The translations under genes and the position numbers were made by a program. Below, one piece after another: positions 52,099 to 60,986 of a stretch of DNA of 64,000 nt; the first letter of the stretch is position 1, and each line of letters opens with the position of its first letter. The stretch comes from Fluviicola chungangensis (GTDB lineage Bacteria; Bacteroidota; Bacteroidia; Flavobacteriales_D; Crocinitomicaceae): the NCBI RefSeq assembly GCF_007558725.1, contig NZ_VLPL01000003.1:558001-622000 (forward strand), read 5' to 3'. The notes beneath the pieces were generated by a model. That model saw only the letters and a list, made by a program, of their open reading frames with translations, did no database searches and was not told where the DNA came from.

Positions 52099-52524
52099 AA
52101 CCTTGAACATTTCAAAATGCTGCAGCATATCAAACAGTTTGTAGGAAGGTCCTACGAGGATATAACCTAATTTTTCGTAGAATGGAAGCGCATAGTCACG
52201 AGCATGAAGAATCAATTTGTGATATCCTCGCTTAAGCGCTTCATTTTCCACAGCAGTCATGATTCTCCGGCCGTATCCTTTGCCCTGTAAATGGGATTCG
52301 ACGGCTACAAAACGCACCTGACAAATGGTTTCATGCACGCAATCCAATCGTGCAACAGCAATGAGCACATCATTTTCGTAAAGTGCAAAATGAATTCCTG
52401 TTTGGTCTCCCTCATTTCGCTCAGAGCCTCGTTCTTTTCCCAATGGTTCTCTTAAAATACGGTAACGCAGATCATAATATGCATCCCATTCTTTTTCTGA
52501 TCCCGGAGTTTTAACTGCTATCAT
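52090..52524 (-). CDS. GNAT-family N-acetyltransferase
   Basis: A 144-aa acetyltransferase. The acetyl-CoA-binding motif A is QVRFVAVESHLQGKGYGRRI with the QGKGYG pyrophosphate loop (about residues 81-86). Motif B (HARDYALPFYEKLGYILVG) follows and resembles ElaA-type or YjcF-type enzymes. The substrate is unknown. Its start overlaps the CoA-transferase stop by 4 bp, so the two are probably translated together. Confidence 0.85.
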   Translation of the reverse strand: MIAVKTPGSEKEWDAYYDLRYRILREPLGKERGSERNEGDQTGIHFALYENDVLIAVARLDCVHETICQVRFVAVESHLQGKGYGRRIMTAVENEALKRGYHKLILHARDYALPFYEKLGYILVGPSYKLFDMLQHFEMFKVLA

Positions 52525-53582
52525 GATTTTAATTGAAAAGCAATTTGTGATACCCGTTTGGTTGGTGTGTTGTCAATTGTTTCGCTTCGTACCAGGTCCC
52601 GGGCAGAAGTTTCTTTAAACACTTCTTCCAGATTCCGGATAAGTCCGGCGGGGACAAAATGCCGGTGCATAAATTCCAGGATATCGTTTGCATCACAGCG
52701 TGAAATAATTTCCTGGATTATTTCAGCGAGTTCCGATCGGTTTTTCACACGTTCCACATTCTCCGAAAAGCGCCTGTCTGAAGTTAAATGTCCAAGTCCC
52801 AGAAAATCGCACAGCAACTCAAAATGCTTATTACTCCCGATTGCAAAAGTGATCAATTTCCCATCATTGGTAATGAAGATTTCTCCATACGGTGCAATAT
52901 TCGGATGCAAGCTGCCAATCCTTTGCGGAATATATCCCTGCATTAAATAATTCGAGGCTTGGTTTGCGAGTGAAGCAATCGCAGCATCATACAATGAAAC
53001 AGACACAACGGCCCCTTTTTGTGTTTTCGTTCGCTGCAATAAAGCAGCCAGAATACCTTCCTTCAATTGGTGTGCGGCTAAAACGTCGATCAAGGCAACG
53101 GGCATTTTAACCGGCCCGGATTCGGGAGTTCCGTTCATCGACATAAAACCGGTTTCAGCCTGGAGAATGAGATCGTAAGCTACGCGGTCACTTGCGGAAC
53201 CGAAACCTGAAATTTTCCCGATAATCAATTGCGGATTAATGGTATGGAGGTATGTATCACTCAAACCAAATTTTTCCGCGTCCCCCTTTTTGAAATTGCT
53301 GAGAAAAATATCTGCGGTTTTAACCAGATCAATCAAGTGATTGCGCTGAAATTCATTCTTAAAGTCAAGTTTTAAATAATTCTTACGGTAATTGACAGAT
53401 GAAAAATAGGCCGAAACGGCAACGTTTCTATCTTCCGATGCCAGTTTCCAGCTCCTGGTTACATCCGGAATTGCGGGATTTTCGATTTTTGTTACACGCG
53501 CACCCAATTCCGCAAAAAAGGTCCCGACAGAAGGGCCTGCCAAAACCGTGGAGCAATCAAGAACGATCAGATCTTCAAACAT
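52521..53582 (-). CDS. CaiB/BaiF-family CoA transferase
   Basis: A 353-aa class III CoA transferase, which moves CoA between organic acids through an enzyme-bound aspartyl intermediate. The N-terminal block VLDCSTVLAGPSVGTFFAELGA and ISGFGSASDRVAYDLILQAETG are typical. The catalytic Asp is most likely that of PVALIDVLAAHQ, near residue 165. It is shorter than the usual 380-410 aa, mainly at the C-terminus, but ends in plausible sequence. The acyl substrate is not evident. It forms a two-gene unit with the GNAT gene. Confidence 0.87.
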   Translation of the reverse strand: MFEDLIVLDCSTVLAGPSVGTFFAELGARVTKIENPAIPDVTRSWKLASEDRNVAVSAYFSSVNYRKNYLKLDFKNEFQRNHLIDLVKTADIFLSNFKKGDAEKFGLSDTYLHTINPQLIIGKISGFGSASDRVAYDLILQAETGFMSMNGTPESGPVKMPVALIDVLAAHQLKEGILAALLQRTKTQKGAVVSVSLYDAAIASLANQASNYLMQGYIPQRIGSLHPNIAPYGEIFITNDGKLITFAIGSNKHFELLCDFLGLGHLTSDRRFSENVERVKNRSELAEIIQEIISRCDANDILEFMHRHFVPAGLIRNLEEVFKETSARDLVRSETIDNTPTKRVSQIAFQLKS

Positions 53583-53694
53583 GCCCTAAAATTAAAAGAA
53601 AAAGCGGTAGTTTTTGAAGATTGATACGCGATCAGCAGCTTTCCGACTGGTGTTGCAGTACCGGGAAGTTAAAATAAGTCATCATGCGACAGGA

Positions 53695-54135
53695 TTAGTC
53701 AGCCTTAGCAACGGGAACCGGAGTGATTTCTTCTACCTTTACTTTGGTGATTCCATTCCGGACAAAGTTCAGTTTTTGGGCACCTGCCATGCTTAAGTCA
53801 ATGATATGTGGAGAAGATTTTCCCATGCGGTCCACCACTTTTACAATAACGATGGAATCATTTTTCAGGTTGGTGACTTTCAGCATCGTTCCGTACTTCA
53901 ATGATTTGTGAGCACAGTACATGCTGTCTTTGTGGTATATTGCACCGGAAGCTGTTCTCCTGCCTTGAAACTTGTTCGAGTAATAGCTTGCATTGCCTGT
54001 TTGTGTAAATGGTCCCTGAAGCTGAAAACTCAGCAGGAAACCACATGTAATTATTCCAAAAATCCAATATCTCAAACTGCCTTCATTTAAAAGTTGGGAA
54101 GCTAAGATAGGGAAAGCTGATCCCACTAACAGCAT
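53695..54135 (-). CDS. RlpA-like double-psi beta-barrel protein
   Basis: A 146-aa exported protein with an N-terminal membrane or signal segment (about 1-45) and an RlpA-like double-psi beta-barrel (about 52-140). The barrel shows GNASYYSNKFQGRRTASGAIY, AHKSLKYGTMLKVTNLKND and VVDRMGKSSPHIIDLSMAGA; the latter corresponds to the RlpA DRGP..R.IDLS region. RlpA proteins are septal lytic transglycosylases that act on denuded peptidoglycan. There is no SPOR domain. The gene lies alone between the CoA transferase and tex. Confidence 0.85.
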   Translation of the reverse strand: MLLVGSAFPILASQLLNEGSLRYWIFGIITCGFLLSFQLQGPFTQTGNASYYSNKFQGRRTASGAIYHKDSMYCAHKSLKYGTMLKVTNLKNDSIVIVKVVDRMGKSSPHIIDLSMAGAQKLNFVRNGITKVKVEEITPVPVAKAD

Positions 54136-54283
54136 ATTTTACAATTCGTTAACAATGAACCGCTTACTCTTCGAAACAAAAGCAAACATTTTTTAACCTG
54201 TTTAAATGCTTGTTTTGCAGCAATTACGTGATTCTTTTTTATGTTGATTCCGATGTTTGTGAAAGACATTTTTAATGAACTTC

Positions 54284-54291
54284 TATATTTG
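54284..54291 (+). promoter_or_regulatory. -7 box implying a leaderless tex transcript
   Basis: TATATTTG matches TAnnTTTG and ends only 5 bp before the tex ATG at 54297, so transcription would start at or next to the start codon. Confidence 0.5.
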
Positions 54292-54296
54292 TATCC

Positions 54297-56408
54297 ATGC
54301 AAAAAAATGAATTCGTTATAAATGCTTCAGGATTAACTGAAAAAGCTATTCAAAATACAATCGGACTCCTGGAAGGAGGAGCAACAGTTCCGTTTATATC
54401 CCGGTACCGGAAAGAGATGACGGGTGGGTTGGATGAAGTTCAGATTGCTCAGATCAGGGATTTAGCGAAAAAATACGATGAGTTGATCGCGCGCCAGCAA
54501 ACCATGATTGCGTCTATTGAAGAACAGGGGAAGCTGACGGATGAATTGAAGAACAAGTTGTTGACGTGTTTTGATTCCGTTGTTCTGGAAGATATGTATT
54601 TACCATACAAACAAAAACGCCAAACGAAGGGAGACAAAGCGAAGAAGTTGGGTCTTGAGCCTTTGGCCCGCATGATCATGTCGCAACGTGGTGGCGATCC
54701 GGAGCAAATGGCAGAACGTTTTCTGAAGGGAGAAGTGGTAGATGAAGAGATGGCCATCCAAGGAGCGATCGATATCATGGCAGAATGGATCAATGAAAAT
54801 GCCATTGCCCGCGGACGTGTCAGAACGTTATTCCAACGAAAAGCAGTACTTACCTCGAAATTGGTAAAAGGTAAAGAAGAGGAAGGTGCGAAATACCGTG
54901 ATTACTTTGATTTTTCCGAACCGTTATATAAAACAGCTTCTCACCGTTTCCTGGCAATCATTCGGGCGGAAAGGGAAGGTATTTTATCCTTAAAGGCTCA
55001 ACCGGATAAAGAGGATGCATTGGAATCATTGGAACGTTTTTTTGTTAAAACGGATGATGAATGTGGTGATTTGGTAGCTAGAGCCTGTAAGGAATCGTAT
55101 TCCCGCTTAATGTGCTCTTCACTTGAAAACGAATTATTGGCACAAGCCAAAGAAAAAGCGGATAAGGAGGCAATTTCGGTGTTTTCAACCAACCTGAAAC
55201 AGTTGCTGCTTGCACCGCCGGTCGGAAATAAGCGTACATTGGCTTTGGACCCGGGCTTCCGAACAGGATGTAAAGTTGTGTGTTTGGATGAACACGGATC
55301 ATTATTGACGAATGTAACGATTTATCCGCATCCGCCACAAAATGAGCGCGACAAAGCAGCTTCAAAAATTGCACAATTGGTTCAGGCATACAAAATTGAG
55401 GCAATTGCTATCGGAGACGGAACCGCCGGTAGAGAGACGGAATCGTTTATCAAGCATATTCGTTTCGACCGGGATTTGGAAGTATATGTAGTACGTGAAG
55501 ACGGTGCTTCTATCTATTCCGCAAGCCCGATTGCCCGAAAAGAATTCCCGGATTACGATGTAACGGTTCGTGGAGCTGTTTCAATAGGTCGTCGTTTGAT
55601 GGACCCGTTGGCTGAATTGGTGAAGATCGATCCGAAATCTGTTGGAGTGGGGCAATACCAGCATGAGGTCAATCAAACCTCCCTGAAAGATGCTTTGGAC
55701 GATGTGGTTGTTTCAGCAGTGAATGCAGTCGGAGTTGATTTGAATACGGCGTCTCCTTATTTACTAAGCTATGTTTCCGGGTTGGGAATCGGTCTGGCAG
55801 AAAACATCGTGGCTTACCGAACTGAAAATGGTGGGATCAAATCGCGCGAGGAGCTGAAAAAAGTAAAGCGATTGGGAGATAAGGCTTACGAGCAGGCAGC
55901 AGGATTCTTGCGGGTCCGTGATGGTGAAAATCCACTAGACAACTCTTCAGTTCACCCTGAGAGTTACAAGTTTGTAAATCAAATGGCAAAGAAATTAGGA
56001 ATAGGCCTGAACGATCTGATCGGGAATGAAGCGAAATTGAATGAGATCAAGCAAGCTGATTTTTCAGAGATTGATTCGTTCACCTTTACTGACATCATCA
56101 AAGAATTGAAAAAACCGGGACGGGATCCGAGAAAGAAAGCAAAGATCCTAGAGTTCGACAGCCGGATCAAAACAATTTCCGATCTGAAAGAAGGAATGAT
56201 CTTAAACGGAATCGTCACCAACGTAACCAATTTCGGTGCTTTTGTGAATATCGGAATTAAAGAAAACGGGTTGATCCATAAGTCCCAATTGGCAGACCAT
56301 TATGTAGAAGATCCGACACAGGTTATTTCCCTGCATGAACACGTGGAAGTGCGTGTGGTAGAAATTGACGAAGTCAGAAAGCGCATCGGGTTGCAGCGAT
56401 TGAATTAA
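54297..56408 (+). CDS. Tex-family RNA-binding transcription accessory protein
   Basis: A 703-aa protein with the complete Tex order: N-terminal helical region (GGATVPFISRYRKEMTGGLDE), YqgF/RNase H-like domain (about 315-440, LALDPGFRTGCKVVCLD and IGDGTAGRETE), helix-hairpin-helix domain (about 480-560, TASPYLLSYVSGLGIGLAENI), and a C-terminal S1 domain (about 635-703, GMILNGIVTNVTNFGAFVNI). Tex binds structured RNA and nucleic acids and affects transcription and ribosome quality. Length is slightly below the usual 720-770. Confidence 0.93.
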   Translation: MQKNEFVINASGLTEKAIQNTIGLLEGGATVPFISRYRKEMTGGLDEVQIAQIRDLAKKYDELIARQQTMIASIEEQGKLTDELKNKLLTCFDSVVLEDMYLPYKQKRQTKGDKAKKLGLEPLARMIMSQRGGDPEQMAERFLKGEVVDEEMAIQGAIDIMAEWINENAIARGRVRTLFQRKAVLTSKLVKGKEEEGAKYRDYFDFSEPLYKTASHRFLAIIRAEREGILSLKAQPDKEDALESLERFFVKTDDECGDLVARACKESYSRLMCSSLENELLAQAKEKADKEAISVFSTNLKQLLLAPPVGNKRTLALDPGFRTGCKVVCLDEHGSLLTNVTIYPHPPQNERDKAASKIAQLVQAYKIEAIAIGDGTAGRETESFIKHIRFDRDLEVYVVREDGASIYSASPIARKEFPDYDVTVRGAVSIGRRLMDPLAELVKIDPKSVGVGQYQHEVNQTSLKDALDDVVVSAVNAVGVDLNTASPYLLSYVSGLGIGLAENIVAYRTENGGIKSREELKKVKRLGDKAYEQAAGFLRVRDGENPLDNSSVHPESYKFVNQMAKKLGIGLNDLIGNEAKLNEIKQADFSEIDSFTFTDIIKELKKPGRDPRKKAKILEFDSRIKTISDLKEGMILNGIVTNVTNFGAFVNIGIKENGLIHKSQLADHYVEDPTQVISLHEHVEVRVVEIDEVRKRIGLQRLN

Positions 56409-56452
56409 TATGGTATAAAAAGTGTATACTTACCTTTTAAAAAACAACGAGT

Positions 56453-56944
56453 ATGAAGAAAACGATTTTTTTAGCGCTGATCTTGGTTTCAGGAGTGGCA
56501 TTAGGTCAGGATTACAGATCAGGGGATGTTGAATTGGATGCAAGTTTGAAAATTGTCAATAATGACGCGAACAAGGATCTGACTTTTTTCAAAGCAAATC
56601 TTGCTAAAACATTTAATGTGGGTCTTCCTAAAGTAGAAACTTGTTTTAAAGTTGGTATGAATGCCGGAGATGTATTTATGGCATTTCAGATTTCGAATAT
56701 CGCAAAAAGACCGATCGAAGATGTGATTTCCGTTTATAAGACAAGTAAGTCAAAAGGGTGGGGAGCAATGGCAAAAGAATTGGGAATCAAACCTGGTTCT
56801 GCTGAATTTCATGCTTTGAAAGGAAAAGCAAAGGATAAATCGAAAGGAAATTCCGGTGCTAAGAGTAATGGAAACGGTAATGGCAAGTCCAATGGAAATT
56901 CCGGGAAATCCAAGGGAAATGGAAACGGAAAAGGAAAGAAATAA
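56453..56944 (+). CDS. Exported protein with Gly/Asn/Ser/Lys-rich tail
   Basis: A 163-aa protein. A signal peptide (MKKTIFLALILVSGVALGQ) precedes a compact domain (about 20-120) with EDVISVYKTSKSKGWGAMAKELGIKPGS, a helix pattern I associate with small uncharacterised Bacteroidota and Gammaproteobacteria proteins. The last 38 residues are a low-complexity tail made almost only of Gly, Asn, Ser and Lys in short repeats (GNGNGKSNGNSGKSKGNG). The tail is strongly basic and might bind polyanions at the surface. Function unknown. It follows tex by 44 bp. Confidence 0.75.
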   Translation: MKKTIFLALILVSGVALGQDYRSGDVELDASLKIVNNDANKDLTFFKANLAKTFNVGLPKVETCFKVGMNAGDVFMAFQISNIAKRPIEDVISVYKTSKSKGWGAMAKELGIKPGSAEFHALKGKAKDKSKGNSGAKSNGNGNGKSNGNSGKSKGNGNGKGKK

Positions 56945-56966
56945 TTCTGAACGATAGTATGTAAAC

Positions 56967-56999
56967 CCCTGAATTGTCTTTACGAATCAGGGTTTTTTT
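56967..56999 (+). terminator. Terminator between convergent genes
   Basis: CCCTGA (56967-56972) pairs with TCAGGG (56987-56992), extended imperfectly inwards, and is followed by seven T. It serves the exported protein gene. Confidence 0.7.
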
Positions 57000-57048
57000 A
57001 TATTCTGGGGATAAGTGCAAGATTATCCACCACTTACCAGGGTAAGTT

Positions 57049-57732
57049 TTAATATTTTGAAAAGATAGGGTCTTTAAAAGGTGTCCAGACACACGCTTTT
57101 TGCCCTGCATGTTTTAATGCATTATTTGTCCAGGTATTACACGTATACGTCATATTATACTCAATAGTGGAATCAAAAAAGAAATCATAAGTTCCATACG
57201 GGTGGTTTTCAATCGCTTGTGCTTTTCCATTCACAAATTGGAAACTGCAATGTATAAAAGTGCATAGTCGCCGGTATTGGTCTTTTGTCAGGTGAAGTTC
57301 AATCATGCTGGACCGATCTAGGTCTTTCGGCGTACACAATATCAGGTGCATGGCTCCCGGGCCTCTTCCGAATACCGTATTGACAACCGTTCCGACCTCC
57401 ATATCACTCCATTCTTTGGTTTTCATGAAGAAGTTTTTATCTCCCCATCCAAATTTCAGATGTGTTTGAAACGTATCCACAGCCAATCCTTTTTCCAGGT
57501 TCAATGTTTTTTCCCAATCCTTTAACGGATGATGAATCGGAAGGATAACATCCGAATGAATGCCATTGGTTGAAAGGTAGATTGTTTCTGTTTTGGGGTC
57601 GTTGGTATCTTCAGCAGGAATACTGAATGGTGAAATAAACAGAAAGATGAGGATGTACAAACTGATAAATGCGAACAGTAATTCAACGAAAACACGAAGG
57701 CTTTTAAAGAGTGTACTTCCGAATTTTTTCAT
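57049..57732 (-). CDS. DUF2459 (TIGR02117) family protein
   Basis: A 227-aa protein with an N-terminal membrane segment (about 15-38, LLFAFISLYILIFLFISPF) and an extracytoplasmic domain. IYLSTNGIHSDVILPIHHP near residue 55, FGWGDKNFFMKT and TCNTWTNNALKHAGQKACVWTP at the end match the DUF2459 family. The conserved His and the Cys of NTWTNNAL-type segments suggest a papain-like peptidase or amidase fold, but activity is unproven. It is convergent with the exported protein and divergent from valS. Confidence 0.8.
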   Translation of the reverse strand: MKKFGSTLFKSLRVFVELLFAFISLYILIFLFISPFSIPAEDTNDPKTETIYLSTNGIHSDVILPIHHPLKDWEKTLNLEKGLAVDTFQTHLKFGWGDKNFFMKTKEWSDMEVGTVVNTVFGRGPGAMHLILCTPKDLDRSSMIELHLTKDQYRRLCTFIHCSFQFVNGKAQAIENHPYGTYDFFFDSTIEYNMTYTCNTWTNNALKHAGQKACVWTPFKDPIFSKY

Positions 57733-57809
57733 AAGCTCGTTTAAACAAATGTAGAAAAATAATCAGATTTCCCCGATTCAAAAATATTGGAAATGCGGAC
57801 TTTCCTGTC

Positions 57810-57839
57810 TTGATAAATTGCCCCGTTTTAGTACCTTTG
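57810..57839 (+). promoter_or_regulatory. valS promoter
   Basis: A -33 TTG (57810-57812), a 19-bp spacer and a -7 TACCTTTG (57832-57839) match the Bacteroidota consensus exactly. The 5' leader of valS would be only about 15 nt, so no riboswitch or T-box is present. Confidence 0.7.
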
Positions 57840-57861
57840 CAACTTAATTAACAGAAACAAC

Positions 57862-60489
57862 ATGGAAATTCCAAAAACGTACGAACCCCGTTCAGCAGAA
57901 GAACGATGGTATAGCCACTGGATGGCTAAGGGTTACTTTCATTCAGAACCAGATGATCGTGAGCCGTTTACTGTCGTCATTCCTCCGCCGAATGTAACGG
58001 GTGTCTTGCATATGGGACACATGTTGAATAATACCATCCAGGACGTGTTGGTTCGCAAAGCACGAATGGAGGGTAAAAACGCATGCTGGGTTCCGGGAAC
58101 GGACCATGCATCCATTGCTACAGAAGCGAAAGTCGTTCACAAATTGCGTGAAGAAGGAATCAAAAAATCAGATCTTTCCCGTGAGGAGTTTTTGAAACAT
58201 GCTTTTGCCTGGAAAGAAAAGTACGGGGGTGTCATCTTACAGCAATTAAAAAAGTTGGGAGCTTCCTGTGATTGGGAGAGAACTGCTTTTACAATGGATC
58301 CGGAGTATTCGGATTCCGTAATTGATGTATTCATTGATTTGTTCAATAAAGGAAAGATTTACCGCGGTGTTCGCATGATCAACTGGGATCCGGAAGCGCG
58401 CACGGCACTTTCTGATGAAGAAGTAATTCATAAAGAAGTAAACTCGAAATTGTTTCATGTTCGCTACAAAGTGGCCGGAACGGATGATCAGTGGTTAACT
58501 ATTGCAACGACACGTCCGGAAACAATTTTAGGAGATTCCGCGATTTGTATTCACCCGGATGATGAGCGTTATAAGCATTTGCATGGGAAACATGCGATCG
58601 TTCCGATTGCCAACCGAACAATTCCGATTATCTGTGACGAATACGTAGAAATGGAATTCGGGACCGGATGTTTGAAAGTAACACCTGCACACGATGTGAA
58701 TGACTACGAATTGGGTAAAAAATACGATTTGGAGACTATTGATATTTTCAACGACAATGGAGTTGTAAACGAGCATGGTTTACATTATGCCGGAATGGAC
58801 CGTTTCGATGTGCGTAAGGAAATTGCAAAGGAGCTGGATGATAAAGGATATTTGGTAAAAGTCGAAGATCACATCAATAAAATCGGTTATTCCGAAAGAA
58901 CAAATTGTGTGATTGAGCCGCGTTTGTCTTTGCAGTGGTTTGTCTCCATGAAAGAATTGGCACAACCGGCCTTGGAAAATGTAATGAATGGAAATATTTC
59001 ATTTCACCCGGATAAATTCAAGAATACCTACCGTCACTGGATGGAGAATGTGAAGGATTGGTGTATTTCCCGTCAATTGTGGTGGGGACATCGCATCCCG
59101 GCATGGTATTTTGGTGAAAACCCGGAAGATTTTGTCATTGCAAAAACCGGTGAGGAAGCACTTAAACTGGCTTCTGAAAAAGCGGGAAAAACCATTTCGG
59201 CAGGTGATTTGAAACAAGACGAAGACGTATTGGATACTTGGTTCTCTTCGTGGTTGTGGCCTATTTCTGTTTTTAACGGATTGACGCAACCCGGAAATAA
59301 GGAAATTAAATATTACTACCCGACCAATGACTTGGTAACTGCTCCGGAGATTATGTTCTTCTGGGTAGCACGTATGATTATTGCCGGATACGAATACATG
59401 GGGGAACTGCCGTTTAGAAATGTATATTATACCGGGATCGTTCGCGATAAGTTGGGACGTAAAATGTCCAAGTCATTGGGGAATTCTCCTGATCCGATTG
59501 AATTGATCGAGAAATATGGAGCGGACGGTGTTCGCCTTGGGATTTTGATCTCTTCTCCGGCAGGAAACGATTTGCCTTTTGATTCCAGTCAGTGTGAACA
59601 AGGAAGAAACTTTACGAATAAAATCTGGAACGCGGCCCGCTTGATAAAAGGTTGGGAAGTAAAACCAATCGAACAACCGAAGGCTTCGATCAAAGCAATC
59701 GAATGGTTTCATGCACGTTTCAACCAGGAATTGGAAAACATCAATGAGTTGATGGCGAAGTTTAAGATCTCAGAAGCGTTGATGGCGATTTACAAATTGG
59801 TGTGGGATGATTTCTGTGCCTGGTATTTGGAAATGATCAAGCCGGGATACGAGCAGCCGATTGATCAGGAAACCTTGAATCAGACGATCGTTTTCTTTGA
59901 AAAATTACTGTGTTTGCTGCAGCCGTTCACTCCATTTGTTGCAGAAGAATTATGGCATTTGTTGAGAGAACGCAAAGAAGGTGAGGACATTATTATTGCA
60001 AAATGGCCAACGGTTGAGAAGTATGATGCAGCTGTTTTAAAGCAGTTTGGAGTGGCAGAAGAAGTGGTGACAAATATTCGCAATATCCGCAAGAAGAATA
60101 ACATTGCCAACAAAGTACGCATTGAATTATTCGTGAAGAAGAACATGGAATTGGATGCTTCATTTGATGCGGTTATTTTGAAAATGGGGAATCTTTCCCT
60201 GATGGAATATACAAATGACAAGATTCCGAATGCGAATTCGTTCCTGGTTCAATCCAATGAGTATTTCATTCCTTTCGGAGACGCCATTGATGTGTCTGCA
60301 GAGAAGGAAAAAATGGAAGAAGAATTGAATTATACCAAAGGCTTCTTGAAAAGTGTTCAGGGAAAACTAAGTAACGAGAAATTCGTGAGCGGAGCTCCGG
60401 AGCAAGTCTTGGCAAATGAGCGCAAGAAAGAAGCAGATGCTTTACAAAAGATTGCCATTTTGGAAGAAAAACTGGCAAGTTTGAATTAA
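57862..60489 (+). CDS. valS: Valyl-tRNA synthetase
   Basis: An 875-aa class I synthetase that charges tRNA-Val. The HIGH-type motif is H50-M-G-H53 in [15 protein letters not shown], and the KMSKS motif is at 534-538 in [14 protein letters not shown]. The editing domain (CP1, about 200-350) contains [19 protein letters not shown] and [17 protein letters not shown]. The anticodon-binding domain and a C-terminal coiled coil ([20 protein letters not shown]) complete the usual order. Length is normal. Confidence 0.97.
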   Translation: MEIPKTYEPRSAEERWYSHWMAKGYFHSEPDDREPFTVVIPPPNVTGVLHMGHMLNNTIQDVLVRKARMEGKNACWVPGTDHASIATEAKVVHKLREEGIKKSDLSREEFLKHAFAWKEKYGGVILQQLKKLGASCDWERTAFTMDPEYSDSVIDVFIDLFNKGKIYRGVRMINWDPEARTALSDEEVIHKEVNSKLFHVRYKVAGTDDQWLTIATTRPETILGDSAICIHPDDERYKHLHGKHAIVPIANRTIPIICDEYVEMEFGTGCLKVTPAHDVNDYELGKKYDLETIDIFNDNGVVNEHGLHYAGMDRFDVRKEIAKELDDKGYLVKVEDHINKIGYSERTNCVIEPRLSLQWFVSMKELAQPALENVMNGNISFHPDKFKNTYRHWMENVKDWCISRQLWWGHRIPAWYFGENPEDFVIAKTGEEALKLASEKAGKTISAGDLKQDEDVLDTWFSSWLWPISVFNGLTQPGNKEIKYYYPTNDLVTAPEIMFFWVARMIIAGYEYMGELPFRNVYYTGIVRDKLGRKMSKSLGNSPDPIELIEKYGADGVRLGILISSPAGNDLPFDSSQCEQGRNFTNKIWNAARLIKGWEVKPIEQPKASIKAIEWFHARFNQELENINELMAKFKISEALMAIYKLVWDDFCAWYLEMIKPGYEQPIDQETLNQTIVFFEKLLCLLQPFTPFVAEELWHLLRERKEGEDIIIAKWPTVEKYDAAVLKQFGVAEEVVTNIRNIRKKNNIANKVRIELFVKKNMELDASFDAVILKMGNLSLMEYTNDKIPNANSFLVQSNEYFIPFGDAIDVSAEKEKMEEELNYTKGFLKSVQGKLSNEKFVSGAPEQVLANERKKEADALQKIAILEEKLASLN

Positions 60490-60507
60490 GAACTCAAAAA
60501 AAGCAAT

Positions 60508-60547
60508 AAAAGGGGGTATTTGTCAAAAACAAGTACCTCCTTTTTTT
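60508..60547 (+). terminator. valS terminator
   Basis: AAAGGGGGTA (60509-60518) pairs with TACCTCCTTT (60534-60543), with one G-U, and further inner pairs extend the stem. Seven T follow, beginning at 60541. Confidence 0.8.
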
Positions 60548-60666
60548 GTGAAATTTTCATCGGTAATACATCGATTTAGTTAGATTACGGTGTGCAAAAA
60601 GAAAGAACAAATTAGTTGAGAAAATTGAAAAAATCAATTTAATTACTTCATATCAAGATAATTGCG

Positions 60667-60674
60667 TAATTTTG
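60667..60674 (+). promoter_or_regulatory. -7 box of the small/large pair at 60.7 kb
   Basis: TAATTTTG matches TAnnTTTG, 24 bp before the ATG at 60699. No TTG lies at the standard spacing upstream. Confidence 0.55.
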
Positions 60675-60698
60675 TATTGGATTAAACTGCAACTTGTT

Positions 60699-60983
60699 AT
60701 GAAAATACTACTATTTCTTGCGTTAGTCGTTTGTTCTCTCCAGGCGAAGGCACAAACGAGTAAAGAACAAATTCCTTTGGCGTATCCTGTTCAGCAGCTT
60801 TTGGGTATTGAATATGAAATTAAGGATGTACCGCAACCTGACAGTGATCGCTTATTACTTATTCCCTATGTAGAATTAACTGCTCAACGTGCACGCGAAG
60901 TGGATGTAGAGATTTTTGATCCTGCAAGTAATTACACCATTGTACTTTATTCGGATGTGAAGTGTCAACAAAATAAGCACTAA
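60699..60983 (+). CDS. Small exported protein preceding a secreted CUB protein
   Basis: A 94-aa protein with a signal peptide (MKILLFLALVVCSLQAKAQ), which supports the start at 60699 instead of 60672, which lies inside the -7 box. The mature part (about 75 residues) has several strand-like segments (GIEYEIKDV, LLLIPYVELTAQ, EVDVEIFDP, YTIVLYSDV) and one cysteine near the end. No homology to the 117-aa proteins could be recognised, but the arrangement is the same: a small exported protein directly upstream (3 bp) of a larger T9SS-type protein. Function unknown. Confidence 0.72.
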   Translation: MKILLFLALVVCSLQAKAQTSKEQIPLAYPVQQLLGIEYEIKDVPQPDSDRLLLIPYVELTAQRAREVDVEIFDPASNYTIVLYSDVKCQQNKH

Positions 60984-60986
60984 GTC

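Noticed and set aside
57840-57861. T-box or riboswitch upstream of valS
   Set aside because: The promoter leaves only about 15-20 nt of leader, far too short for such structures.
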